64,000 nt of DNA from Conus ventricosus (GCA_018398815.1 CM031615.1:47054279-47118278); one strand, 5' to 3'; positions 38,790 to 52,927 are shown, counted from the first letter of the stretch. Numbers and translations: made by a program. Notes: generated by a model from the sequence alone, not told the origin.

Positions 38790-39275
38790 TCACTTACTTT
38801 GTAAGTTCAAGAATGAGGATTCCTGTTTTTGTGGGTTTTTTTTTAGTCTTACATGGCTTAAATTCAGCAGAGAGTCAATGTCTGCACTAGCACTGGATTG
38901 GAACAAACACTGAGCAAAATCAAAAGCTGCAGTGGGCCAAGTCTTACAATAGAAATCAGTGGCTGGTGGCAATGGGGCATCTGAAAAATGAAAGTCAATG
39001 GTTAGAGTGGATGTTTGTTTCAGCGCTTTCAATCTCTCCACATGTTTCGTCTCCTGGGAATGCACTTCAGTCGACCTTTTACCATTTGACTTGTAAGCTT
39101 CCAACCGCACAGTATACACCAAGCAGTGCCCACTTCATTTGTTTTCCGCTGCCATTTTCTGAACAGACAATTCAATTTGTCTGTTTCATCCATCCATTCA
39201 TTTCTACTCTAGTTTTTCTTCAGATCATTGTCGATCTTCCGTGCCTCTGCTTCGTCGTTAATCAGCTCCATTTTT
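38790..39275 (-). pseudogene. Decayed BED-like zinc-finger ORF (possibly hAT/ZBED-derived)
   Basis: The minus strand starts MELINDEAEARKID at 39271 and meets a stop. Further on, one frame reads KLNCLFRKWQRKTNEVGTAW then CILC, and the next frame continues AYKSNGKRSTEVHSQETKHV. Joined across a 1-base shift this is CxxC...HxxxxxH, the BED-finger layout. It stays open to 38790. The promoter-like site at 39300 lies just upstream. It may be a domesticated transposon gene with an assembly error, or a dead copy. Confidence 0.35.
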
Positions 39276-39299
39276 GACAAACATAAAGCACGATGATAT

Positions 39300-39356
39300 G
39301 GTTTTCGCGCACTGAAAACAAGATGGCGGATTTCAAATACGAGTGGCGCGAAAACC
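39300..39356. promoter_or_regulatory. E2F-like palindrome around a YY1-like site
   Basis: GGTTTTCGCGC (39300-39310) and its perfect inverse GCGCGAAAACC (39346-39356) flank AAGATGGCGGA (39319-39329). TTTCGCGC fits the E2F consensus and AAGATGGCGG fits the YY1 promoter motif. The spot is GC-rich in an AT-rich region. A minus-strand ATG follows at 39271, and a plus-strand ATG lies within the YY1-like motif (MADFKYEWRENL). Confidence 0.45.
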
Positions 39357-40737
39357 TGAATCGGAACACAGAATGCGCACACGGAAAAAAAAAGGGAAAA
39401 AAGGAAAAATTTGCTATACAGAATTCCGTATCAATACGGAAGGTCTCCCACCCCTGATTTTGTCTCAAACACAAACATGTCAAGATCAGCAGTTGAAGGT
39501 CAGTCAGTAGTGGAACACACAGACTGTGCATGTGTGTGTGAGCTGACCAAAAAAAATGAAACAAAAGAAAAAGAATCAGAGTTTGAAAGGGGGGAGAAGA
39601 GGATGGAACCCAACATAAACATTTTTTAAAAAGGGAAGGAAGAAAAACATAAACAAAACAAAAAAAATGTGAGGAAAACCGGAGGTTGAAGGACCCATGT
39701 TAACAGAAAAAACAATGTTCAAAATTTTTTTTTAATCAGTATTGTTTGAGTCTGCTACACCGAGGCCTGCTAGACTCAAGGTTACAGTATGAAAGGAAGC
39801 ATCGAGTGTAACCCCTGTCACATAACAGTCTCAGATCAAAAGAGAACTCATAGTGTTATCTCCTGAAGATGAAGACATCTGAAGATGAAGACTTAGTCAT
39901 CATTGATAATCATTAAGGAAAAGAGGCGCCTACTTGTCTCACGACAACCTGATAGTTATAGCTCCCCATGAACTCCTGGCCCTGTGACAGGATGACCTAG
40001 GTGTGGCTCTCTGTGTGGGAGCTGAATGAGAAATGAGCACTAATGCTGCTGAAAGGGCACAGATGACTGCCCCATTCATAATGGTTTGTGTATCGACTGA
40101 ACCGCTTTTACCCATGTCTGTCTCGGGTGTCAAAGGGAGTCAACTCATGTGGCCTGGGAGGCCATACACAAAAGACAAAACATCTGGTTCACACAGTAGA
40201 AATAACCGTCCAAACAATCACATGTTTGTGTATATGTATGTGTACCAGTGTATGCAGTGCATGTGTGTATGTTTATGTGTGTGTACTTATGTGTGTGCAT
40301 ATGTGTATATGTAGATGTGTATGCATATGTGAAACTGCGGGCTTGTGTGAGCATGCTCCTGCACACGCTTGTTCAATTCATTTGGCGGTATAGTAACTCA
40401 TCTTTTATTTCTTGCTACAATTCATGCTGGCGGTTGTTTTACACTCAAATTAGCAAATCCTCCTATTGACATATGTCAGTGTGCTAGTCATATTGATGCA
40501 AATGAAGTGAATTTTTCTACTAAAATAGATTTTTACAAAATCCCATAATGATCTCCTTTGATTTAATCGCCCTCTTGTGTGGGAGCTATGAACTTCAGTT
40601 TTTCACTTTTCGTTGGTGAGCAAATGCAGCTTTCTAGGTCTCCCACTATTTCTATCCACTTGCGTCTTCGAATCCGTCTTCAGTGTGGATGCCTGTAGGT
40701 CTTCTCAATACATTTTGCTCCACAGAATACTCTTTAC

Positions 40738-41702
40738 CAGGGTTCGTAGGGTCCTTTGAAGTCCTTTGAAGTCCTTATAAATGGGATTTTTGTCAAAAGG
40801 CCTTTTAAGTCCTTTGATTCAGCAAGTTGGTCCTTTCAACTCACGAGGAGGTCCTTTTAATTTTTGAAAGGTACTGTTAAGTCCTGTTTTTTTCAAGAGG
40901 AGGAGGCTTGAAAACGAAACCGATACATCTTCCACAACCCACACCGTACTTTTTGCAAGTTGCAAAGAGTTGACAGATGCAGACGCGATCGTCTGAAACG
41001 CGGTAGGCAGGCCTATAACGCTAGGCCTATCAGTGGGCTTTCTGTTTAGTAAGCTTAGCTAGCAGACGAGTGGCTTGTGTCTTCTGCTGGTGCCTTGCTG
41101 CCATCCAACTTTTTTGACGTCACGGGTTCCACAGTGCAGACGCGGTGCTAATGTTCACGGCATATAGCTGACTTAACATTTTCGCTCATGCTATCTTATG
41201 TTAAAATGTTCCCTTTATAGAAATTCATTAAAAGAGTGGGGCAATAATGATGAAAATATTATTACCCAAATAAATATAGGTTCATAACATGACGGATTGC
41301 GAACATGCGAACATAACAAACAGCTTGGGGAACAGCTGTATGCTGAGTTCTTGAGTAACATTTACAGGATAGATTCCTTTTCCCATCTTGTCTACCCCCC
41401 CCCCCCCCCCCCCCCCCCCCCTCCATCCCTCACCTTTCTGTGCCCTAGCTATTTCTGCCGGAGGCCTAGTTTGGAAAGTTTTACAAAGTTTTTGTTGCAA
41501 GCTAAACGTTAAAAATGCCAGGAAGATGTTCCTTTCAGGATAACTGGTTATGAGAGGTAAGTGTCTGCTGTTCTGCATGCCAAAGGGTTTGGGGTGTACT
41601 GTAAAGTTATGTTGGCAAAGGTCCTTTTAAACTGATTTGAGGTCCTTTTAAAGTCCTTTAAAGGTCCTTTTTTGGCCTCATGCCCATCACCTGGGAACCC
41701 TG
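40738..41702. mobile_element. hAT-like non-autonomous element (965 bp)
   Basis: It begins CAGGGTTCGTAGGG and ends CCTGGGAACCCTG, flanked by the direct repeat TTTAC (40733-40737, 41703-41707). Subterminal regions are packed with GGTCCTTTTAA-type motifs in both halves. It contains a poly-C run but no transposase frame. CAGGG ends are hAT-like; most hATs duplicate 8 bp, so a 5-bp duplication points to a hAT5-like group. Confidence 0.72.
41396..41421. repeat. Poly-C run
   Basis: About 26 C residues inside the hAT-like element. Confidence 0.95.
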
Positions 41703-44700
41703 TTTACGATTTCCTTGCATTATGCGCAGTATCGTCCTTGTAATTTTTCAGAAAGTGGATTATAGAAAGCTATTACATTACATAACTCGTATGGTTTACA
41801 AACAAGACTACTTCTAGAAAGCTGAAAACTATAAATGCAGAAGAGAAGATAACAAACAAACAGGGTAACTTTTGTTCCCACGATGATTTAGTTACAGACC
41901 CGTAACTCTTAACAAATGCTGCTTACAACACCAAATCAGCTGGCAGAAATGACGAACACACATGATACAGAACAAACACACATCCCCAGAAAAGGACGTT
42001 CTAAGCTTGCCCAATACCCTGTACCTGACACAGCAACAACCACCGAGAAATGAACGAATACATGTTAACACTTATTCAAGACTGGCACAGTCTTTTCGAT
42101 CTTGACTATAGTCAAACAAATACACAGACAAATTATAAATAAGGTAACCTCAGCTTTTGGCCTGCAACTATTTCATCGTAGGAGCAAGAGTTACCCCACT
42201 TGTTTGTTGTTTACTATTTATTCCCTGCCTCATTTAAGATTTCATTTCACAGAACAGAAAAGTTTGCCGATATATCATATAATTCTGTTTAGAAATTTCT
42301 TCTACATTTTCTTGGCTGTAGTTTTACTTGGTCTTGTTTCAGTTTCAGGAGTGGGTATTTTATTGTGTGGGTCTGTGAAGGTAGCCAGTTTTACATTTTC
42401 GGGTGGTGATAGTTAAGTTTCTAATGTAGTATATGTTGATGGAGAAAATGTTTTTGAAGATACTCTCAATTTACCAGGGTGAACAACGGATCTTCGACGT
42501 CTGTTTGAAATCTAAAATGTACAGGACTGAGGCAGTCATTTCATCTCATCAGTCAGTAACACAGAGGTTTATTTCTTTATCATTTTTATTGGCAGTGTAA
42601 TACATTCTCCATATACAAATATCTTCCGTACATAGATTATGACAAACTGAAAACATAACATAGACACTGCATGAATTATTTCAAACATTAAACTGCATCC
42701 AGCAAATTAACAAAGCATATAAGTGAATACAAGAGAAAAAAATCATTAAACACCCCCCCCCCCCCCCCCTCCACCCACCCAAATATTGTTCTTTTGCAGC
42801 AGTATTTGTTGGGTTTGAAACAAAATATGAAAACAGGGGTTTAAAGATAAAAGATTGCTAATGAGTGGTGTTCTCTTGTCCATCACTGTCTTGCCTACAT
42901 CATGGACAAATGTTTATAGCACACATACTCAGGCACTAGATAAACTATGCCCTCAATAACTGATCTATATACCATGATGCTTACTAGATTATGTAAACTG
43001 TCAAATGTAAGTGAAGATAATGGATGCCACGTATGAGAAAGACGAACAAATGTTGTATGAATGATTATGACATCTTACAGAACTTTAAAGTATTAAAACC
43101 CTGTTTAAAAACAATACTACATGAATACACATCAAGTAAAATGGAAGCTTATACACAGAACTTTGTAGAAGAAAGAATACTGTCCTGTATAGAATTATAA
43201 TTACACAATGCTATGGCAGTAGAATTCTGATTGTATAAAAGCAGCTATTTGGATGAACAAGATTTTTTTTTTTTTTTTTTTGGTATACCACTGGATCAAA
43301 TAAACTACTTGCTGAAAACAGTCTTGCGGGCAACAAATTCTTGCTGTACAATCCAAAGTACACTTACAGCAGTTCTTTTCTCAGACCAAATTACCTTAGA
43401 TTCAAGACTAGCGACTGTGACCTAATCGGATTCATCATGTAAAAGTGCATTCAGAACACTAGAGGTCGTCAAGATTCCCATACATGTGTGTGAAAACTTG
43501 CCTTGCATATTAACAGTTCACGTGGTTAGCAGTGCCCATGAGTGTGATAATGAAGTACTCACACTGATACCTGGGTTCAGTGTCAGAATCCATGTCACAG
43601 TTCAAAGCAGGGACTGTACTGAGTACACATCAGTGCATGGATGGGCCGCACTGTAAGTTCCTGTACAGTGTGCCAAAGGATAATGGCAGTTTTGCAGATG
43701 CAGAATGTGCGCACACTCCAGGCATCGGTAAACATATGTCACTATAAAGTGTAATGACAAATTGTAGAAAAAATTTCTCTCTCAGAACTCTAATTCACTA
43801 CCAATAAAAGGTCGAGAACTGGTTTCAATTTTCAGAAATTTCGAATAAAAATTCACAAAAAGGTGACCACTAAGCGACTCAAATTGCATTTGAGGTCCTA
43901 GCGCTTGAGCCATCTCAGATTGAAGATCACACAAGAAGACCAAAGCCTGAAAAATCACACAATTTCTACCTACTTCCAAACCAGTTCAGATAAGCCCTGA
44001 CAGCGACAGTGGCAGTCCATGATGCACATGCAAGGGGTGCCCAGTGTTAACCCTGTTCACCCTCTGCTCAGCGTACCTCATGAAAGAGCCGTCATTCGAG
44101 CTGAAACAGCATGCCGCCTAGAAGACAACTACATCATTCTGTGTGTGTGGTCCTTGGCTTTTATCAACAACGTTGTGATTATATGGCTACCTTGATCCAG
44201 TTGCAAAATTTCACATTCTGCAGTCTCAAAGATGGTTTTGAGTCTAGAGTGAACGATGCTTCTGAGTTAACTGATCAATGCTGCAAGGAAGAATGGGAAA
44301 ATAAACCTGGATCACCTTACTCCCTCCTCTATTCCCCTTGCACCCCCCCCCCCCACCCCCTACTGCCACCTCCCCTTCCTCAAAACAGAAAGCAATATAG
44401 CCACAACAATGTCATTACACTCGGAAATATCTTGTACAGAAAGAGAATTTAATCAATGTTGCATATATTATTTACTTATTTCGTAAAGATAGTCCAGTGA
44501 CTTTGAAACAGATTTCTTACACACTGAACAGAAATATTCAAATGAAAAAAATTAAACCATTTAGGTGCACTGCTTACATGCAAAACAGATGACACTAGTT
44601 TTCACACTGTCAAATACCGGCACATAAGTTACACAACTGGGTGAGATTTGGTGATACAGCTTATCACAATGATTTAGAAAAAAAACCCACATAAACATTA

Positions 44701-47316
44701 CTTGAAAAACTCCTGAATACAAATGATTGCCAAAGATGCAAAGGACACGAATAAAGAAGGATTTTTCTACTACAAGAAATGGGGAAAAATGATATGGTAA
44801 AGTTTTGAGCATTGAACAATGGTACGTTTGTGTACTGATAAGGAGCTAGAGAATCCATACTGCAAGCCCAAAACTCTTTGACAGCACAGCTACTTTTCAA
44901 GTTCTGTAATTTATAGTGTTTTTCTTAAAAACTTCCTTTTTTTGTTTGAAAACTTCACATACAATGCCTGAAAATTTTCGGTTGACATGACAATTTTTTT
45001 TTCTAACCTCAGTGATATTGGTGGCCATTTTTTTATGTGTGTGTGTTTTTTTTTTTTCAAAACAAACTGTTTGAAAAACTTCACTCTGCAAGCCTAAAGC
45101 AACTCATCTGGCATGGCATTACTATTTCTGAAATTCACTGCCATTCTTTGTTTCCAAAGGAGCTTGTTTAGTTGTATTTTTTCCTTTCATGTTTTTTTTC
45201 TGCCTGCTTTCATCTCCACAATCGTTAAAATCATAAAAGATCCAGCGAGCCACTAAGATGTATATTTAAGTCAGACTGTGTCCTTTTTTTTTTCTTCAAA
45301 TGAAACATACTCATCAGTGAAAACTAGAACTCTGTAAAGTGAAAGTAAATGGCGAAAACTGCTTTTCTGGGAGCAGTAGTAGTTTGCGGATGAGATGGCG
45401 ATGACCTTTTGACCCCAGATCATTCCGACTTTGACACCCCACCCATCCCCCATCCCCACACAACCCGACAGCTACACTCACCTCCCATTGACCTTCCCCC
45501 TCTCAGCACGTCAGGTCACACGGGTGAGGAAAGAATTAATGCCATCCATATATTTCAGATGTGGCCCTCTATTCACTGGGAAAGACAACTCTGCTGGCAA
45601 TTACCTTTCCACCATATAAACTCTTTCCCAAACTCTGAAATTCACATTGTGAATATTCATGACTTTTGACTGGGAGAAGGGAAAGAAGGTTACTCTTCCT
45701 TTCTGGTTATTCGGAAACACAGTCGAGTACTACATGTAATTTCTGAGCCTTCATGCCTCTCCCTCACCCTTGGTTCACCATGAAGCAGACAGGTCAAGTC
45801 GTCTGCTACAGACATTTCGAGCAAGCCACAGTCGCATGTCAACCAGCAGTACCATTATGTGGTTACTGACATTTTCTTTTTTTTTTCTTTTTTTTTTGTA
45901 TGTTACCATTCCAGTTCATCTTATTATTTTTTTTCTTTACATCTGTCAGTACACATCCTTTTGGTTTTGAATACTTCATTTCGTATGTATTTTTCTTCTA
46001 CAAAACCTTTGTTGCTTGCTGAACCTTTAACACAGAATACTACATGGGGGTGGGTGAGGGGGGGGGGGGGGGAGACATGCATGTAGTTTTACAGAGGAGA
46101 GTCTGAAAGCAAACGCACTGTTAAGAATATGAGGGGCAGATCTGAGTGCTTATCATCTATTTTTGATCACTAACCAAACAACATCAACACAATCATAACT
46201 AGAACTGATATGTCCTTTTGCCTTCCAGACGAAAAATGCCTTTAACATAAAAGAAGATCAAAAAATGGCTAGAGGTGCTCTTTGAAAATCAGTTGTTCTT
46301 GACCTTTAGGTACTTCAGTGAAATATTCAAGGAATCTTCTTTTAAAGTACTGGCATCTTTAAAATCTGTGTCTCGTTAAAAAAACCCTAAAAAGCCTTTT
46401 CTTTTTTAGCATTGGTACTTGGTTACAAATCCTATAATTAAAACTTACTGTATGATGTGTCACTCTGACAGCATGACAGTTGAAATCATGGGCTATCTTC
46501 TTATTCCCTTACATTTTTTACTGTCAATATCATCAAGACCATTCAAAGATGGTTGGGTACATAGCAAAATCATGAAGTAGGGATCAAAATGTCATTGGTT
46601 GCATTCACCCACCCTGTCCCTCCCATTCTGACATCACTCAGTTCCATTCAGCTATCTCCATCTATCCCTCTGTCCCTGCTTTCCTTCCTTCCTCTCTCTC
46701 TCTCTTATGCATTCTCCTTCCGGGGTGTGTAAAAATAAATTTTCAGCTTCATGTATATATATATATAGTATCTTTTCTTTCTCTTTTTATACTCCTTTTT
46801 TTTCTCTCGCAAAAGCAGATAACTGTTTTTGGTTTGTTTGTTGTGTTTATTGTCGTGTTCTTTTTCAATGATTGCAAGATAGTACCCTTTTAGATGGGCA
46901 GCTGTGCAGATTGTAAACTGCAAAGAAAAAGTGAGACAGAGAGAAAAGACACACCACATGCTAGCATTCAAAGTATATTATGCAAGTCTGATTTGTGTAT
47001 TGCCAGAAGAATGTTTTGATAACTATTCCATGAATTTTCCTTTGAAATTTTTTTTCATAATGGAATTTATAGATGAATGTTTTTTATGGCAATAAACAAT
47101 TTTTTTTTCTTTAGATGAGAATGATCTGGACATTAGCCTCCTTCCCCCTCCCCTCCCCTCCCTCTTTCTCCTCCTCCCCCTTGCAAACAACAACAACAAC
47201 AACAACAAAGAAACAAACTCTGGGGAGCTAAAACGCATTTTCTTTCAGATTATCATCATTCTTGGCACACGTGCTGTATCAATGACACACAGGCCTTCAG
47301 GGAAGGTAGTGAAGAA
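41703..47316. other. Intergenic / stress-protein 3' UTR, no gene recognised
   Basis: This 5.6-kb AT-rich stretch lies downstream of the minus-strand universal stress protein stop codon. Poly-C runs occur near 42755 and 44346, a poly-T near 43263 and a G run near 46058. No exon or repeat family is recognised. Part is probably 3' UTR. Confidence 0.5.
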
Positions 47317-47556
47317 CTACTTTTTGTGATGGTGCATGTGCTGGTCTCCATGGAGATGGAAGTGCTTGGGGTGCTTGACGACGATGACGGGACAGGTGCA
47401 GTGGTGGACGAGGTAGTCGCTGACGGATCCCATGAGAGTTCGACGGACTGACCCAAGCCCCCGTGATCCGACCACCACCAGCTGACAGCCTTGGCTCTCC
47501 CTCAGAATGCCCTCCCCTGGGCGGGCAGATGCCACGCTCCGCACCTTACCTCCCAA
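47317..47556 (-). CDS. Universal stress protein terminal exon with ATP loop and His tail
   Basis: 80 codons including TAG, phase 0 entry after acceptor GTGCGTGCAG. It carries the nucleotide-binding loop and ends with nine His in the last 18 residues. The strand is slightly more GC-rich than its surroundings. Confidence 0.88.
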   Translation of the reverse strand: MGGKVRSVASARPGEGILRESQGCQLVVVGSRGLGSVRRTLMGSVSDYLVHHCTCPVIVVKHPKHFHLHGDQHMHHHKK

Positions 47557-48046
47557 CTGCACGCACAAAGTCGCAACAAGTGATTGGATTTACATTCCAG
47601 GCAAGATCACAATCTCATCTTTCAACTGCGCGCACCGCTCTTCTTCAAATCATGTCATTGAAAGTAAAATGGCTGCCAATAGGCGTGACCACCGTAAAAG
47701 TAATCAATAAGTCACTGAATGTTTCTTTAAACATAATATAACCCCCCACCACCACCATCATGCATGGTACATACATCTGCCAAGACAAGCATGACAGAAT
47801 ACAATGTCTGCTTCTCTTGCAATACTGTATTGATGCACTCTGTATTGTGTGCAAGTGTGTGACTGGATCCAGAATATATACATACAAAGGCTCACTCATA
47901 TCAATATATGCCTGTAACTGAACATAACAATACCATTCAACGGTGAGGAGTTCGCTAACTTCACGAAAATTTTTCCGTATGTCACATAAAGATCACATTG
48001 CATCTGACAGCAAACACACACGCACATATGCACACACACTCGCTCT

Positions 48047-48078
<32 letters not shown>

Positions 48079-48484
48079 CACTCACATGCACACGCACACA
48101 CACGCACACACACACAGACCATCTTTAGTTCTCTTTTATTTTTTCTTTTCTTTTTCAATGATTTTTTCCTTTCTGTTTATACCAGATTCTCATGAAAAAT
48201 TACATGTGAACACACACCATGTACATGTACACATACACACTCATAGACCAAATTTGGTCCTCTATTTTTTTTCTTTTCTTTTTCAAAATTTTTTTCCCCT
48301 CCTTTCTCTATATACCAGCTTCTCATGAAAAATTACATCTGAACAGACCATCTCAGGTCATTGCAATTGCCCCCTGTTTTTCAATATTCAACCAACTTCT
48401 GAACAATAGGCATCAAAAGTGTACGTGTTGGTGTGTACGCGCAGGTGTGCTCGTGTGTGTGTGTGCGTGTGCGAGCATACTCAC

Positions 48485-48518
<34 letters not shown>

Positions 48519-51500
48519 CCTGGTCTAAACCCATAAAAACAGTTGCCTATTCAGACCTGAGAAATTCTGAAAATATTTTTTGTTATTTATACACTAAAGT
48601 TCAGTACTGAGCAATTTCAAGGCATTCTATATTTTTACAAGCAGGTACAGAGGGTGGCCTGCATTGCTCTAGGCCATCAGTCTCCATGATTCATGTGAAA
48701 CCAGTGCAATATAAGTACTAAAAAAAAACAACAACAAAAAACTTGCTCTTGCAAACAGGTGCCCTGGTCATGTAGCTAGAATGTGACGGGTTCAAATCTG
48801 CTATGGAAGTTTTTTTGCTTTTGCTTTCAAAAGTGAAAGAGGTGGGGAAGAATGAATGTAAGCCTGATGTCAATGCAAAGTTTAGCTGACGGGCATAAAA
48901 CGGCCAGTCCAATGTAAATCACAATTCGTTTGTATCCACTGTGCGTAGACCATGCACTTTCATACTTCTGCAACTGGCCAAAAGCCCACATGCATTTGAG
49001 GATTCTTACATGCAACACTAACTCTTTCTCCTGAGTGCGCACTGACTCATAGGGTGTTTAGACACATGACAGACCGCATGTATGCTATCTGAGAAACAGT
49101 AAAAAAAATCTCCAGCCTTACCATTCAGGTGCTGTCAGAAATAAAATCTCTGGCTCTTTGATTCAAAACCAACAGCTCTGACTACCTGGCTATTCGTTGC
49201 ACAAGTGTCTGTAAAGTGATTTAATCCCTGTGTGTGGATTTAGAGAATATATGTCTCCGTGGGGAACTTGTTAAACCTTACAACGCTTGTTATTACAAAA
49301 TGTGCACACTGGAGTCATGCTTTATACAAAGGGAAGATGGCAATCACTTTATATACCCTGCTTGTAAGGCTGCTTACGCTTACTAGGAACAACACACAGA
49401 TACACCTATGCATTAACATTTTTTTTTTAGAGATCACGTAAAATCTGGAAGAAACAACAAAATCCTATAAGGTATAAGATTGGAGACATTCTTCATAAAG
49501 TATCCATCAAAATTTGTGCCAAGGTAATCCAAGAAATGTGCCAATATACTTGGAAAACGCTACATTCCCCTGTCACAATGCTAATACAAGAAAAATGAAT
49601 CTGAATGGAAACAAAGTGGATTCCGAAGACTGCCAATGATGGCTGGACAATAGTTGACTAAACACTCCTGACCCATCAAGTTCCACAAGGGAAGCTTCAG
49701 GCCCATTGTGCTCAATGGATTCACAGAAAGTTGTGGATTATGATGATTATCAAAGTCTCTTTGCTAAATTTAGCCTAACGCATAACACACAAGCACACAC
49801 ACACATGCGGGCACACACGTGGGCGCACACTTACACACACACACGCCCAAAAAAAAAGTGGATTTACATAGTCACATATGCCATCATGTGAAAACATACA
49901 TACATCACAACTATGTTATCAGGTGAAAGTATCAACTATGTGTCAGTATGCAATACGAGTCATATCTGCTGTGTGACACATGACTTTCACTGGTTAGTTT
50001 CAAAGTGAGGTGACTGAAGGCGGAATGTGTTTTATCCAGTTATCTGTTTATCTGTACTGTCTTATGGAAATATTATCTGTTCTTTCACTGGCTAATTTCA
50101 GCTGATATAGATCCTCCCACAAAAAAAACAGTAATAATAACAATCATAGAATTACAATATTCAATAAAGAGGGGAAAAAAGGAAAAAAAGAGTCTGTACC
50201 CCCACTGCCTTGAGCTTCTCAGCAAATTTTTCCAATTCCTTCTTGATCCGCTTCTGCTCCTCCTTCAGCATGCCCTCCAGCACCTCACGATCAAAGATAT
50301 ACACCGCTGTGGACACACAACACAGTTTTCACTGGGTCAGATCCCTACACCACGCCATGGACACACCACACAGTTTTCACTGGGTCAGATCCCTACACCA
50401 CGCCATGGACACACCACACAGTTTTCACTGGTCAGATCCCTACACCACGCGATGGACACACAACACAGTTTTCACTGGTCAGATCCCTACACCATGCCAT
50501 GGACACACCACACAGTTTTCACTGGGTCAGATCCCTACACCATGCCATGGACACAACACACAGTTTTCACTGGGTCAGATCCCTACACCATGCCATGGAC
50601 ACACCACACAGTTTTCACTGGGTCAGATCCCTACACCATGCCATGGACACACCACACAGTTTTCACTGGGTCAGATCCCTACACCATGCCATGGACACAC
50701 AACACAGTTTTCACTGGTCAGATCCCTACACCACGCCATGGACACACCACAAAGTTTTCACTGGCCAGATCCTTACACCACGCCATGGACACACAACACA
50801 GTTTTCACTGGTCAGATCCCTACACCACGCCATGGACATGCCACAAAGTTTTCACTGGTCAGATCCCTACACCATGCCATGGACACACAACACAGTTTTC
50901 ACTGGTCAGATCCCTACACCACGCCATGGACACACCACACAGTTTTCACTGGGTCAGATCCCTACACAACGCCATGGACACACCACACAGTTTTCACTGG
51001 GTCAGATCCCTACACCATGCCATGGACACACTACACAGTTTTCACAGGGTTAGATCCCTACACCACGCCATGGACACACCACACAGTTTTCACAGGGTCA
51101 GATCCCTACACCACGCCATGGACACACAGCACAGTTTTCACAGGGTCAGATCCCTACACCACGCCATGGACACACTACACAGTTTTCACTGGGTCAGATC
51201 CCTACACCACACCATGGACAAACAACACAGTTTTCACTGGGTCAAATCCCTACACCACACCATGGACAAACAACACAGTTTTTACTGGGTCAGATCCCTA
51301 CACCACGCCATGGACAAACAACACAGTTTTCACTGGGTCAGATCCCTACACCACACCATAGACACACAGCACAGTTTTCACTGGGTCAGATCCCCACACC
51401 ACGCCATAGACAAACAACACAGTTTTCACTGGGTCAAATCCCTACACCACGCCATGGACAAACAACACAGTTTTCACTGGGTCAGATCCCTACACCACGC

Positions 51501-52868
51501 CATGGACAAACAACACAGTTTTCACTGGGTCAGATCCCTACACCACACCATAGACACACAGCACAGTTTTCACAGGGTCAGATCCCTACACCACGCCATG
51601 GACAAACAACACAGTTTTCACTGGGTCAGATCCCTACACCCCGCCATGGACAAACAACACAGTTTTCACTGGGTCAGATCCCTACACCACGCCATGGAGA
51701 AACGAAACAGTTTTCACTGGGTCAGATCCCTACACCACATCATGGACAAACAACACAGTTTTCACAGCGTCAGATCCCTACACCACGCCATGGAGAAACA
51801 ACACAGTTTTCACTGGGTCAGATCCCTACACCACGCCATGGACAAACAACACAGTTTTCACTGGGTCAGATCCCTACACCACGCCATGGACAAACAACAG
51901 TTTTCACTGGGTCAGATCCCTGCACTATGCCATGGACAAACAACAGTTTTCACTGGGTCAGATCCCTACACCACACCATGGACAAACAAGCTAGTCTTAA
52001 CATGAACAAATAGCACACCACTATGGACAAACAATCCAGTCTCAACATGGTCAACACAAACACTGCTGTGAACAAACTATCCCATTTTAACAAGGTAAAA
52101 TACATACACCACAGGGGATAAACAATACATCCAGTTTCAACATGGTCAAATTCATACACTGTTGTCAACAATTGTGAAGATTGTGTCCCTGTGAAAATGA
52201 AGATTGTGTCCCTGTGTAAATGAAGTTTGTGTCCCTGTAATGAAGTTTGTGCCCGTGTGTAAATGAAGATTGCGTCCCTACGTAAATGACGATTGTGTCC
52301 CATGTATGAATGAAGACTGTCCCCCGTATGAATGAAGATAGTGTCCCCTGCACTAATGAAGATTGCATCCCTGCCTGTAAGAATACTGTGCTCCTGCATG
52401 AAAGAAGACTGCATCCCCTGCACAAAAGGAAGATTGTGTCCCCTAAATGAATGAAGATTGATCCCCTGTTTAAATGAAGGCTGTGTCTATTTCACAAATG
52501 AAAACAGTCCCCTGAAGAAATGAAGATTCTGTCTTTATGCAAAAGAAAATGGTATCCCTGTGCAAATGAAGATTATGTATCCTGTTCAAATGAAAACTGC
52601 GTCCCCTATACAAATGAAGATTATGTCCCCTGTACAAATGAATACTGTGTCCCATACACAAATGAAGATTATGTACCCTGTACAAATGAATACTGTGTCC
52701 CCTACACAAATGCAGCTTGCTTTCAGCGCAACATAGATTTTGTACTCTGCCTGTATGACGATTGTGTCCCTTGTACTATGCAGAGCTCTGACCCTGCATG
52801 AACGATTACATCCCTTATATTAGTGATGACTGTCCACCTTACATAAACATATGACTGCGTCCTCTTTT

Positions 52869-52927
<59 letters not shown>

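Noticed and set aside
50210..52005. Open frames of 383 and 517 codons with a 16-residue repeat
   Set aside because: They are translations of the 47/48-bp minisatellite; 48-bp units keep a frame open and 47-bp units shift it. There is no splice or composition support, and the region is an intron of the stress-protein gene.
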